DNA of 64,000 nt, taken from contig JAJYJM010000005.1 in NCBI GenBank assembly GCA_021789495.1, forward strand, positions 37,424 to 101,423. The letters run 5' to 3'. The stretch's first letter is position 1, and each line of letters opens with the position of its first letter. Shown piece by piece: positions 9,599 through 19,130 of the stretch. The notes beneath the pieces were generated by a model. It was not told where the DNA came from and did not search any database. It saw only the letters and a program-made list of their open reading frames with translations. This DNA comes from Nitrospirota bacterium. Lineage in GTDB: Bacteria; Nitrospirota; JACRHJ01. A program made the position numbers and the translations under genes.

Positions 9599-11146
9599 TC
9601 AGGATTTATATGCGCTTGGAAAAAGGGAGGCGTCCGTATGGGGCAGGAACATGGCTGCGCGGTACAGGCTCATGAATTCCGCGCTGGCATTGAGTTCCTT
9701 ATAAGTTATCGTTGAGGCGATATTTTCAATCTGTTCAATCGATTTTAAGTCAAGAAGCGCCAGAACTGCGCCTTTAAGGGAAGAATTCCCCAAGAGTTTG
9801 AATTTGTTTATCGGTATGTCCGGCAACATCCCGATTGAAACGGCCTTGTCCGCAGCGATATACTCTCCGAACGTCCCGGCCACGAAGAACGACTCTATGT
9901 CGTTAAAGGTTATGCCTATTTCTGCGGTTATCACGGTCAGGGCCGTATACATCGCCGCCTTGGTGCGGATAAGGTTCTCTATGTCCTTTTCCGTAAATAC
10001 AATATTCTCTGTTACCTTATATGCCGCCCCCCATTCCGTATTGACAACCCTTTCCGTCCTGCCGGGTATAAACCTGCCGCGTCCGTCTATGAGACCTGTC
10101 CTGAAAAGCTCGGAGAGAAGGTCTATGAGCGCGGAGCCGCACATCCCGTAAGGCGGGACATCCCCGATAACGCTAAAGGACGGCTCATAGTTCTCGCCTA
10201 TCCTTATCCTGTCTATCGCGCCTGGAGCGGCCCTCATGCCTGAACTCACGACACCGCCTTCAAGCGCCGGGCCGGCGGCGCCCGCACATGCGACAAGCCA
10301 GTCCCTGTTTCCCACGATTATCTCCGCGTTAGTCCCGACGTCCACGAGTATCGAAATGCCGTCTCTCTCAGCCATCCCGGAGGCGAGTATCCCGGCCAGG
10401 ACGTCCCCGCCGACATAGCTCCCGACATTCGGAAGAACGACAACCGGCGCTTCAGGCTTGATATTCAGTCCAAGCTCCTTCGCCCTGAAACTCCCGAAAC
10501 GATTTGCGGCTGGGACATACGGCGCGCGGCATATGTTATACGGGTCAAGCCCGAGGAAGAGGTGCGCCATGGTGGTGTTCCCGGATATGCAGGCGCAGGA
10601 AATATCGCCGACTGATATGCCGGCATCGTGTGCGAGCCTTTCTGCCAGGACGTTTATCGCGTCCACAGCCGCAAGCCTCAGTTCCTCAAGGCCTGCCGGT
10701 TGGCCGGCTTCGGACAGTTTCAGGCAGTGGTGTATTCTTGCGAGTATGTCTTCTCCGATAGCCGTCTGGGGATTAGTCCCGGAAAGCTCGCCTACGGATT
10801 TTCCCGAATTCAGATCTACAATACTGCATACTATGTTCGTCGTGCCGAGGTCCACGGCAAGGCCGAAGGCGGTCGACCGCCTGCCAGCAAAGCCGCCCGG
10901 CTCTACATCTATTAGTTCCGGCCTGCCGGCCAGGCAGACGGTTGCGGTTACCTCGAAATCATTATCCCTGAGCTGGTCGACCGGCCTCAGCGCCCGTGAA
11001 AGCTTCCTTATCGCAGACAACGGAACAGTATCGACATCGAGTCCCTCGCGCCGAAGGCCGTCCAATACGCGCTCAAGGTCGGGCGTCTTGTCCTCGTCCG
11101 AGGCATGAGGAAGCTTCAGGAAATATTTTTTTACAAGAGGCGTCAT
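9599..11146 (-). CDS. ASKHA-domain (DUF4445/corrinoid-activator-like) ATPase lacking the N-terminal 2Fe-2S ferredoxin domain
   Basis: FGLAVDLGTTNIVCSIVDL...ISGNTTMAHLFLGLDP...GTNAEIIVGNRDWLVACAGAAGPALEGG...; no Cys cluster at N-terminus. Confidence 0.8.
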   Translation of the reverse strand: MTPLVKKYFLKLPHASDEDKTPDLERVLDGLRREGLDVDTVPLSAIRKLSRALRPVDQLRDNDFEVTATVCLAGRPELIDVEPGGFAGRRSTAFGLAVDLGTTNIVCSIVDLNSGKSVGELSGTNPQTAIGEDILARIHHCLKLSEAGQPAGLEELRLAAVDAINVLAERLAHDAGISVGDISCACISGNTTMAHLFLGLDPYNICRAPYVPAANRFGSFRAKELGLNIKPEAPVVVLPNVGSYVGGDVLAGILASGMAERDGISILVDVGTNAEIIVGNRDWLVACAGAAGPALEGGVVSSGMRAAPGAIDRIRIGENYEPSFSVIGDVPPYGMCGSALIDLLSELFRTGLIDGRGRFIPGRTERVVNTEWGAAYKVTENIVFTEKDIENLIRTKAAMYTALTVITAEIGITFNDIESFFVAGTFGEYIAADKAVSIGMLPDIPINKFKLLGNSSLKGAVLALLDLKSIEQIENIASTITYKELNASAEFMSLYRAAMFLPHTDASLFPSAYKS

Positions 11147-13107
11147 CAGTCAGAAGCCGGTCCACCGGTCGAAGCCGGTCTACCGGTCTCCCACATTACT
11201 GCTCCCATATCCCGCACGTCGTATCCTCCAAGGGCAACAACCGCTTCGCGGAACTCGGAGTCATCACGAATTATGGCAAGCAGCGCCTGCATCTTCGGGT
11301 CGTCGTAATATTCGGCGGGTATGGCGAGGTCGTATCGCTCCTGGGCCACAGGTATAAAATCCAGGCCGAGCGCACGCGCCGCAGCGAGTATGCCGAGGCC
11401 GGTGTCCGCCGCGCCGGAAAGAACCGCCGAGGCAACGCCCATATGAGTGTACTCCTCGTGCGCGTAGCCTTTCATTTCTGATTTATTTATGCCCAGCCTC
11501 TTCAAGTTCAGGTCGGTAAGAAGCCTCGTCCCGGCGCCTGCCTGCCGGTTCACGAAAACCACGTCCGGACGCCGCAGGTCTTCAAAACCCTTTATACCTT
11601 TCGGATTACCTTTCAATACCAGAAATCCCTGCTCGCGGTATACGAGGTTCACAAGACAGATGCGGCGGCCCGGCAGATATTTTTCCAGGTAGGAAATATT
11701 GTATTCCCCGGTATCTTCGTCCAGGAGGTGCGTCCCGGCCATGTGGGCCTCGTTTTTCTTGAGAGCAATTATTCCCCCCATGCTTCCGGTATGCGCCGAG
11801 GAAAGAGAGAACGCCGGTTCTCTTTTCTTCAGGAAGTTCCCGAGAATATCGAGGGCGTTGTCGTGGCTGCCTATGCAGACGACCGTATTCTCTATCTCCT
11901 CCGGAGGCTTCAGAAGCTCCGCCTCAACAAGGCTTCCCGCCGCAAGCCCTTCCGAGAGCGCCGGGATTCGCACAATGCCGTCCGCGCGCACGAGGGTCAT
12001 GAGCACCCCGGCGCCCCGGTGCATCGGCGTCGCAACGATATTATCCCCGACCTTGCCGAGTTTGACCCTGACAAACTCCTCCTGCCCGAGCGGCGAAGAC
12101 AACTGGCGGGAAAGCGTCGCGCCAATCGTCCGGGCGGCGGGCGGCTCCATCCCCTGCATGGCGTAAACGAGCGGACGGACAAAAAGCCTGAAGGCGAGAA
12201 ACGCCGAAACCGGATAGCCCGGCACGCCGATTACAGGCTTCCCGTTTACGATTCCCAAAATCACCGGCTTTCCCGGCTTCGTGTTTATCCCGTGCAGAAA
12301 AACCTCCCCAAGCTCGCTTATCGCCTGGTATGTATGGTCTTCCGAACCGGCGGAAGAACCCGCGTTCACAGCGACAATGTCGTGCCCGCGTGCCGCCTCG
12401 ATTATCACGGCCTTCAACGCATCCGTATCATCGGGGACTATATCGAACCGTTTCGCATCCGCGCCGCATTCTTCCGCCATGCCGGACAGCATCCGGGAAT
12501 TATACTCCAGGATGTTGCCTTTTTTAAGCTCCGTACCCGGCCGGACAAGCTCGTCCCCGGTCGGTATAAGCCCCACGCTTGGCCTTCTCCGGACGAGAAG
12601 CTCCGTAATCCCTCCGGCAATCAGAGCCGCCGTATCCGTCGGGCGGAGCAGGTGATTCTCCGGCACAATCAGCTCCGTCGCGACAATGTCTTCTCCCACC
12701 ACGCGCACATGCTGCCAGGGCGTCGCCGGCCGGATTATCTCTATACAGCTTTCCGCCTCGTTAGTGTCCTCCACCATTATCACGGCGTCCATGCCGTCCG
12801 GGAGCGGATTGCCGGTGTTTACGTATACGGCCTGCGCGCCGAGCTTGAGCTTTATTGGATTTCTGTCCGACGCGCCCACTGTATCGGCAAAACGCACCGC
12901 CACGCCGTCCATCGCGGCGCAGTGATAGAAAGGCGAAGAAAGCCTCGCCGCCACCGCCTGTGCCGTTACGCGCCCAAGGGAGTCGTCCACGTTGACAATC
13001 TCCCCCGGAAGCGGCTTCCACGGCCCCGCCTCGTCGAGTTTCCGCCTCCAGAGGGCAATGGCATCGTCGAGCGGCGTGGTGGTTATGTAGATTTTTCTGT
13101 CAATCAA
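11146..13107 (-). CDS. MoeA-type molybdopterin molybdotransferase fused to a PBP/LysR-substrate-binding-like domain
   Basis: MoeA motifs SPFYHCAAMDGVAVR, GVPGYPVSAFLAF; C-terminal TVVCIGSHDNALDILGNFL...VFVNRQAGAGTRLLTDLNLKRLGI... Confidence 0.9.
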   Translation of the reverse strand: MIDRKIYITTTPLDDAIALWRRKLDEAGPWKPLPGEIVNVDDSLGRVTAQAVAARLSSPFYHCAAMDGVAVRFADTVGASDRNPIKLKLGAQAVYVNTGNPLPDGMDAVIMVEDTNEAESCIEIIRPATPWQHVRVVGEDIVATELIVPENHLLRPTDTAALIAGGITELLVRRRPSVGLIPTGDELVRPGTELKKGNILEYNSRMLSGMAEECGADAKRFDIVPDDTDALKAVIIEAARGHDIVAVNAGSSAGSEDHTYQAISELGEVFLHGINTKPGKPVILGIVNGKPVIGVPGYPVSAFLAFRLFVRPLVYAMQGMEPPAARTIGATLSRQLSSPLGQEEFVRVKLGKVGDNIVATPMHRGAGVLMTLVRADGIVRIPALSEGLAAGSLVEAELLKPPEEIENTVVCIGSHDNALDILGNFLKKREPAFSLSSAHTGSMGGIIALKKNEAHMAGTHLLDEDTGEYNISYLEKYLPGRRICLVNLVYREQGFLVLKGNPKGIKGFEDLRRPDVVFVNRQAGAGTRLLTDLNLKRLGINKSEMKGYAHEEYTHMGVASAVLSGAADTGLGILAAARALGLDFIPVAQERYDLAIPAEYYDDPKMQALLAIIRDDSEFREAVVALGGYDVRDMGAVMWETGRPASTGGPASD

Positions 13108-14368
13108 AAAGCCTCACCGTTACCTTCTCTCCCTTCGCCACACCCGGCTTTTCGGCGGGTATCACAGCCGTCCCGTGCGCCTTGACGAGGGTAAAAATAA
13201 GCCCGGATTTACCCAGCACCGGGTATGCCCAAAGCTCACCATCCTCAAGCTTCAGCATAACCCCAAGGTGGTCTTCACGTCCCGGCGAGGAGGAATAATT
13301 ACGGGCCATCCTTGCCTCGACCACCCTGACACCCGGTATCCCCAGGGCCGCGAGCGGGTCGATTTCACCTGAAATTTCCCTCAGCAGGGGCCGCAAAAAC
13401 AGCTCGAAACATACCGCCACGGCTACCGGATGGCCGGGCAAGCCAAAGACGGGCTTGCCGCTAACCATGCCTATTATAACAGGTTTTCCGGGCTTTACGG
13501 ATACCCCGCGCACGATGATTCCCGGCTCCATGCCGTTTATGACTTTCTCGGTCAAGTCCCTTGTCCCGACAGAGCTTCCGCCCGTTATCACGACCAAGTC
13601 GCACTCTGAAATCGAGCTCCCCACGGCCTCCAGGATGGGGCCGAATTCGTCCCTGAATATGCCCTTTAATACCGGGATTGCGCCTGCCTTGCGCACCATC
13701 GCGGCAAGGGTGTAGGAGTTCACGTCCCGCACCTGTCCGGGGCGCGGAGACTTATCCGCCGGGACTATCTCGTTGCCGGTGTTTATTATCGCAACCTTGG
13801 GCCTTTTGAATACGGGCACACGCGTTATCCCTATACCCGCCAGCGCGCCGAGGTCCTGCGGACGGAGCCTGTGCCCCTTTGTAAAAGCCGCCTCGCCCGC
13901 CCTGATGTCGTCCCCCGGCTGTATTACGTTCTCACCCGGCGCAACGGGCCTTGTTATTTCCAGTTCGTCGGCATTAAGCGCCTGTGTATGCTCCAGCATA
14001 ACCACGGCGTCCGCCTCGTCCGGCAGCATTCCGCCGGTAGGGATGGCAATGGCCTGGCCATGCGAAAGCGGCCCCGGGGCCGTTTCTCCCATGACAATCT
14101 CGCCCGCGAGTTTCAAATAGGCGGGGATTTGTTCGGATGCGCCGAAGGTATCGGAGGAGAACACGGCGTAGCCGTCCATGGACGAGCGGGGAAATTCCGG
14201 GAGATGAGTCCCGGATATTATATCTGCCGCGAGGATGCGCCCAAGCGCCTCGTGCAGCGATATTTCCTCGCGCCCAGGCTCAGGCGGGGTATAGGAGGAA
14301 TGCAGTATGTTCAGGGCCTCATCGACACTCACCGCCTCGCCCCGGCCCAGCATGTCTTTTTGGCTCAT
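13100..14368 (-). CDS. moeA: Molybdopterin molybdenumtransferase
   Basis: LPEFPRSSMDGYAVFSSDTF ... VVITGGSSVGTRDLT ... KPVFGLPGHPVAVAVCFELF. Confidence 0.9.
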   Translation of the reverse strand: MSQKDMLGRGEAVSVDEALNILHSSYTPPEPGREEISLHEALGRILAADIISGTHLPEFPRSSMDGYAVFSSDTFGASEQIPAYLKLAGEIVMGETAPGPLSHGQAIAIPTGGMLPDEADAVVMLEHTQALNADELEITRPVAPGENVIQPGDDIRAGEAAFTKGHRLRPQDLGALAGIGITRVPVFKRPKVAIINTGNEIVPADKSPRPGQVRDVNSYTLAAMVRKAGAIPVLKGIFRDEFGPILEAVGSSISECDLVVITGGSSVGTRDLTEKVINGMEPGIIVRGVSVKPGKPVIIGMVSGKPVFGLPGHPVAVAVCFELFLRPLLREISGEIDPLAALGIPGVRVVEARMARNYSSSPGREDHLGVMLKLEDGELWAYPVLGKSGLIFTLVKAHGTAVIPAEKPGVAKGEKVTVRLFD

Positions 14369-14484
14369 AAGCGTTATTTTTAAGCAAAAAGGCAGGCGGC
14401 TTTGTGTAATTCAAGCCCCTGCCTTAACGGATTAAAAAAATTTCCACGGGGTCTCGCCTGGCCCCTTTTCTCCGCCCGCCACCT

Positions 14485-14766
14485 TTACTTGTTGTCTACC
14501 AGCTCCTTGAGCTCCTTGCCTGCCTTGAAGAACGGAACCTTTTTGGAAGGCACGGAAACAGGGGAGCCTGTCTTGGGGTTTCTGCCCTCGCGCTGCTTCC
14601 GGGAGCGGATTTTGAAACTGCCGAACCCCCTTATCTCGATCTTGTCGCCGATGGCAAGCGAGTCCTTGATGCTGTCGAAAATTGTATTGATTATTACCTC
14701 TGTCTGCTTCTTTGTAAGACCGTCGACCTTGTCAGAAACCTTCTCAACAAGCTCCGCCTTAGTCAT
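14485..14766 (-). CDS. HU/IHF-family DNA-binding protein
   Basis: MTKAELVEKVSDKVDGLTKKQTEVIINTIFDSIKDSLAIGDKIEIRGFGSFKIRSRKQREGRNPKTG. Confidence 0.95.
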   Translation of the reverse strand: MTKAELVEKVSDKVDGLTKKQTEVIINTIFDSIKDSLAIGDKIEIRGFGSFKIRSRKQREGRNPKTGSPVSVPSKKVPFFKAGKELKELVDNK

Positions 14767-14873
14767 AAACCATTACCCCCGTTATATGAAATTTCAGAGT
14801 GCTTTTGATGACCTTGAGGGAATAAATAACATATCCATAACCCGTTGTCAAGGTTAAAGATATTGTTTTTTTG

Positions 14874-15770
14874 TCATCTTATTTCCGGCGCGGCATAAAG
14901 ATACATCATGCCCTGGAGGTTCTTTCCTATGAGGCCCTGGAACAGGCTGCCCGCATTCTGCCCCTTAATAAAATCCCAGATGGACGTCTTCTTCTCCTCG
15001 GTAATTACTGCGGGCCTGCCCTTTATGCCGGCCATCTTTCCTGCGGCGCTTATGGCGTCCTGGAGGTCTCCAAGCCCGTCCACGAGGCCGAGTTTCTGCG
15101 CCTGCCTTCCGGTGTAGACGCTGCCGTCCGCCAACGCCCAGACGTCGTCAACCTTCATCTTCCGCCCCTTGGCCACGGCCTCCACAAACTGCCCGTGAAC
15201 ATCCCGAAGGACGTTTTTCAGGTATTCTTTTTCGTCCGGGGTCATTGTCCGCATGAAATCACCGACGTCCTTGCGCTTGCCGGAGGCTATCGTCTGGTCT
15301 TTTATGCCAATCTTTTTAAGGAGTTGTTCCACCGACGCGAATTCCATGATGACGCCGATACTGCCTGTAAGGGTTCCGGGGTTGGCCAGTATCCTGTCCG
15401 CGGCTGAAGCGATATAATACCCGCCGGATGCCGCGACGGTGCCCATCGATACGACGATTTTCTTACCGGTTTTTGCGCGGACTTTGTTTATCTCCTCGTA
15501 GATTTCCTGGCTTGGCACGACAGCCCCGCCGGGACTGTTAATCCGGAGGACGATGGCCTTTACGGAGGGGTTTTTAGAGTATTTTTTAAGCTGGTGGATT
15601 ACGTCTTTGGAGGAGAGGATAATCCCGTCTATTCTTATGACCGCGACCTTGCCGGAAGCTGCAACCGGCGCCCTCCCGAGAAAAAGGGAAGCGCCGGTCG
15701 AGATTGCGATTACAAGCGCGGCAGCGATAATTATCCCGACTATCAGGAAAGCTATCGGTTTCCTGTTCAT
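14874..15770 (-). CDS. sppA: Signal peptide peptidase SppA (short form)
   Basis: VLRINSPGGAVVPSQEIYEEINKVRAKTGKKIVVSMGTVAASGGYYIASAADRILANPGTLTGSIGV. Confidence 0.93.
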   Translation of the reverse strand: MNRKPIAFLIVGIIIAAALVIAISTGASLFLGRAPVAASGKVAVIRIDGIILSSKDVIHQLKKYSKNPSVKAIVLRINSPGGAVVPSQEIYEEINKVRAKTGKKIVVSMGTVAASGGYYIASAADRILANPGTLTGSIGVIMEFASVEQLLKKIGIKDQTIASGKRKDVGDFMRTMTPDEKEYLKNVLRDVHGQFVEAVAKGRKMKVDDVWALADGSVYTGRQAQKLGLVDGLGDLQDAISAAGKMAGIKGRPAVITEEKKTSIWDFIKGQNAGSLFQGLIGKNLQGMMYLYAAPEIR

Positions 15771-15863
15771 TCAAGCCTCCCCAAACAGCCCCGGCAAGCC
15801 ACGCAATTCACCCCGCCATGCTTCCCGGCAATTCACACCGACACCCCGGTAATCACCGGGGAT

Positions 15864-17615
15864 TTATGCCTCGTCCTTGCCGCTGTCCTTTATACGCGCG
15901 CCGAGCGAGCTGTCGAACCTGTCCTGAGAGTTCCTGTAGCCATCCTGGTCGGACTTCTCGCCCTCTTTTTTGAAAGCCTTTATGGACAGACCTATCTTGC
16001 GTTCGGCGGTATCGACCTTGATAATCTTGGCGGTTACCTCGTCATCGAGCTTCAGGAGGTCTTCCATCTTGGCATGCTGGTCCTTGTCTATCTCGGAGAT
16101 GTGTATCAGGCCCTCGACGCCGCCTTCCAACTCTACAAAGACACCGAAATCGGTGATCTTTATGACCTTGCATGTAACGTTATCGCCGACCCTGTAGGAG
16201 CCTGGAATCTCGCGGTCCCAGGGATCGGAATCAAGCTGCTTGAGTCCAAGCGAGAGCCGCTCCTTTTCCTTGTCCACGGAAAGCACCACCGCCTCCACCT
16301 TCTGACCCTTTTTGAGGACCTCGGACGGGTGCTTAAGGTGTTTTGTCCAGGATATGTCGGAGATATGGATAAGGCCGTCGATTCCCTCGTCCAGCCCGAC
16401 GAATGCGCCGAAGTCCGTGAGGTTCCTGACCTTGCCCTCTATCTTCGAGCCGACCGGATACTTCTCCGCTATGACATCCCAGGGGTTCGGTTCCACCTGT
16501 TTCATGCCGAGCGAAATGCGCTTATTGGCCTTGTCTATCGAAAGCACCACGGCGTCGATGATATCGCCCATGCCGACGACCTTGCTCGGATGGCGGACTT
16601 TCTGCGTCCAGGACATCTCGGAGACGTGGACGAGACCTTCTATGCCCTGCTCAAGCTCGACAAACGCGCCGTAGTCGGTAAGGCTCACCACCTTGCCGCG
16701 CACCCTCGCGCCCACGGGATATTTGCTGTCGGCAAGCGCCCAGGGGTCGTTGGAAAGCTGTTTCAAGCCCAAGGAGACCTTCTCGTTCTCCCGGTCGTAT
16801 TTCAGCACCATGACCTTTATCCTGTCGCTGACGACGAACATCTCGGAGGGGTGGCTCACTCTTCCCCAGGACATGTCGGTTATGTGGAGCAGGCCGTCGA
16901 TGCCGCCAAGGTCGATAAACGCGCCGTATTCCGTGATGTTCTTTACTATGCCGTCTATCACGACGCCTTCCTTGAGCGTCGAGAGCGTCTGAGTCTTCTT
17001 CTTGTCCCGGACTTCCTCAAGGAGCGCCCTCCTGGAGAGGACAATGTTGCCCCGGCGCTGGTTGACCTTGAGCACCTTGAGATCAAACGTCTGGCCAATC
17101 AGAGAATCGAGATTCCGAACGGGCCTTAAGTCTACCTGGGAGCCGGGCAGGAATCCCTTAACTCCGTTTATGTCAACCGTCATACCGCCCTTTATGCGGG
17201 CGATGACCTTGCCGGTCACGGTCATGTCCTTGTTGCAGGCCTCTTCTATCTGCTCCCATATCTTTATCTTGTCGGCCTTCTCTTTCGAGAGGACGATATT
17301 GCCTTCGGAGTCCTCGCGCTCTTCGAGATATACCTCGATGTCGTCGCCGACCTTTATCCTCTTCAGTTCGTCGGCGTGTATCTCCTCGATGGGTATAATA
17401 CCCTCCGATTTGTATCCCACATCGACCACAACTCCATCGGGCCTGACCTGTATTACACGGCCCCTGACGACCGTTCCCTCCTCCACGCTCTTGAATGATT
17501 CGTCGTAGAGGCGGGACATTTCATCTTTATCCTGGCCTTCCGCCCCCACCTCCTCGAAGTCTTCCTCCTCTTCGGCGGAATAATCCATTGCCAGTTTCTT
17601 TTCCTCTTTTGCCAT
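15864..17615 (-). CDS. rpsA: 30S ribosomal protein S1
   Basis: Six tandem S1 domains, e.g. GSKIEGKVRNLTDFGAFVGLDEGIDGLIHISDISW. Confidence 0.95.
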   Translation of the reverse strand: MAKEEKKLAMDYSAEEEEDFEEVGAEGQDKDEMSRLYDESFKSVEEGTVVRGRVIQVRPDGVVVDVGYKSEGIIPIEEIHADELKRIKVGDDIEVYLEEREDSEGNIVLSKEKADKIKIWEQIEEACNKDMTVTGKVIARIKGGMTVDINGVKGFLPGSQVDLRPVRNLDSLIGQTFDLKVLKVNQRRGNIVLSRRALLEEVRDKKKTQTLSTLKEGVVIDGIVKNITEYGAFIDLGGIDGLLHITDMSWGRVSHPSEMFVVSDRIKVMVLKYDRENEKVSLGLKQLSNDPWALADSKYPVGARVRGKVVSLTDYGAFVELEQGIEGLVHVSEMSWTQKVRHPSKVVGMGDIIDAVVLSIDKANKRISLGMKQVEPNPWDVIAEKYPVGSKIEGKVRNLTDFGAFVGLDEGIDGLIHISDISWTKHLKHPSEVLKKGQKVEAVVLSVDKEKERLSLGLKQLDSDPWDREIPGSYRVGDNVTCKVIKITDFGVFVELEGGVEGLIHISEIDKDQHAKMEDLLKLDDEVTAKIIKVDTAERKIGLSIKAFKKEGEKSDQDGYRNSQDRFDSSLGARIKDSGKDEA

Positions 17616-17744
17616 CAGACTAAAATACCTCCGGTTCTTTTATTTTTCAGGCGCACGGCCCGAAATCCTGCAAGATTTAAATCTTAACATATTTCACTTG
17701 GGTTTTCCAGCATATTTATGCGGGATTCGACGATACGCTAACTT

Positions 17745-17824
17745 TGTCATTGCGAAGAGCGGAAAGCGACGTGGCAATCCCGGAATTTAAAACCTGAGAT
17801 TGCTTCGCTTCGCTCGTAATGACA
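17745..17824. repeat. REP/MITE-like extragenic inverted repeat
   Basis: TGTCATTGCGAagagcggaaagcgacgtggcaatcc...gagattgcttcgcttcgcTCGTAATGACA; imperfect terminal inverted repeats between rpsA and plsC. Confidence 0.75.
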
Positions 17825-17839
17825 GGGGGCGTTACCGGT

Positions 17840-18469
17840 TTAATTTCCTTCTTTTAGCTTTCTTATCTCCTCCATTATCGTATCGGCAATCCACTGGTAT
17901 CGCTCGTGCCCCTTTATTTTGGTCATTGTCTGGAAATCCATCGGCTTACCAAACGTCACGGATATTCTCGCCGGCCTTAGGGCCTTATGCTCCTTACCCA
18001 TTGTCCGGAAGCTTCCTTTTATATAAACCGGCACTACCGGGACCCTGGCAATAGATACTATCATTCCAATCCCGGCCTTGCCTGGCAGGAGATTTTCGTC
18101 CGGGCTTCTTGTCCCCTCCGGAAAAAGGCAGACTGGCTCCCCCTTTTTAAGCCGGTTCATTATATCGGCAAGCGTCGCCTTGTCAAGCCTGTCGCGGTTT
18201 ATCGGGAACGCCTTCCACCTGTCGAGGATAAATTTCTTCCAGGGCCTGTCAAACAGCGAATCACGCGCTACGAAGTTCACCCTGCGCCAAAGCGCCGAAC
18301 CGACGAGCGGCGGGTCGAGGAAGCTCGCGTGGTTGCCGGCAAGGATTACAGGGCCGTCCAAAGGCACGTTCCCGCGTCCTGCAATCCTGTATCCGAAGAA
18401 AATTTTAAACAGGACAAAAAAAACGGCGTGCGCCGCGTCGTAGAGTATATGGGTTTTAATTCCCCGCAA
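17840..18469 (-). CDS. plsC: 1-acyl-sn-glycerol-3-phosphate acyltransferase
   Basis: ILAGNHASFLDPPLVG (NHxxxxD) and VCLFPEGTRSPDENLLPGKAGIGMI. Confidence 0.92.
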   Translation of the reverse strand: MRGIKTHILYDAAHAVFFVLFKIFFGYRIAGRGNVPLDGPVILAGNHASFLDPPLVGSALWRRVNFVARDSLFDRPWKKFILDRWKAFPINRDRLDKATLADIMNRLKKGEPVCLFPEGTRSPDENLLPGKAGIGMIVSIARVPVVPVYIKGSFRTMGKEHKALRPARISVTFGKPMDFQTMTKIKGHERYQWIADTIMEEIRKLKEGN

Positions 18470-19130
18470 CTTCCAGCACCTTCTCCTTCATCAGGGCCAC
18501 CACTTCGTTTATGCTCAAGCCTGAACTATCAACCACAACAGCGTCGGCGGCCCTTTTAAGCGGCGCAATCTCCCTGTGGCTGTCGTCGTAGTCCCGCTTC
18601 GAAACTTCCTCTATGGTCTTCCGAAGGTCGGTCTCGATGCCCTTTTCCCTGAATTCCTTCCAGCGCCGCCTTGCCCGCTCTTCGACATTCGCGTCAAGGT
18701 AAAATTTCACCTCCGCCTCCGGAAAAACCACCGTGCCGATGTCCCGCCCTTCAAGCACCACCCCGCCGCCTTCGCCCAGATTCCTCTGCAGCTGAAGAAG
18801 CCGCTCCCTCACGCACGGCTGCGCCGAAACGGCGGACGCCGCCATGCCCATCTCCGGAGTGCGGATTGCCTCGCTCACGTCCTCGTCGTCCAAGTATACC
18901 TTAAACCCGCCGCTATCCTGCACGAGTCTGACCTCCGTCCTCGCGCAAAGCCCCCGCAGGGCGTCGCTTTCCTTAAGCTGTAGCCCCTCCCGCACGGCCT
19001 TCAGACCTATCGCCCGGTACATTGCGCCCGTGTCGATATAGAGGTAACCGATATCCTTCGCAAGGAGCTTCCCTACCGTGCTCTTCCCCGCCCCCGACGG
19101 GCCGTCTATGACGACAATTGGTTTTTTCAT
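18456..19130 (-). CDS. cmk: Cytidylate kinase
   Basis: IVVIDGPSGAGKSTVGKLLAKDIGYLYIDTGAMYRAIGLKA ... VLEGRDIGTVVFPEAEVKFYLDA. Confidence 0.95.
   Translation of the reverse strand: MKKPIVVIDGPSGAGKSTVGKLLAKDIGYLYIDTGAMYRAIGLKAVREGLQLKESDALRGLCARTEVRLVQDSGGFKVYLDDEDVSEAIRTPEMGMAASAVSAQPCVRERLLQLQRNLGEGGGVVLEGRDIGTVVFPEAEVKFYLDANVEERARRRWKEFREKGIETDLRKTIEEVSKRDYDDSHREIAPLKRAADAVVVDSSGLSINEVVALMKEKVLEVAGN

Noticed and set aside
11728-13185. Large plus-strand ORF (485 aa) antisense to moeA genes
   Set aside because: Arg/His/Pro-rich translation typical of antisense frames in GC-rich DNA; the minus-strand MoeA reading is unambiguous.
15594-17129. Long antisense ORF opposite rpsA/sppA
   Set aside because: Shadow ORF without domain signatures; the opposite strand encodes S1 repeats.
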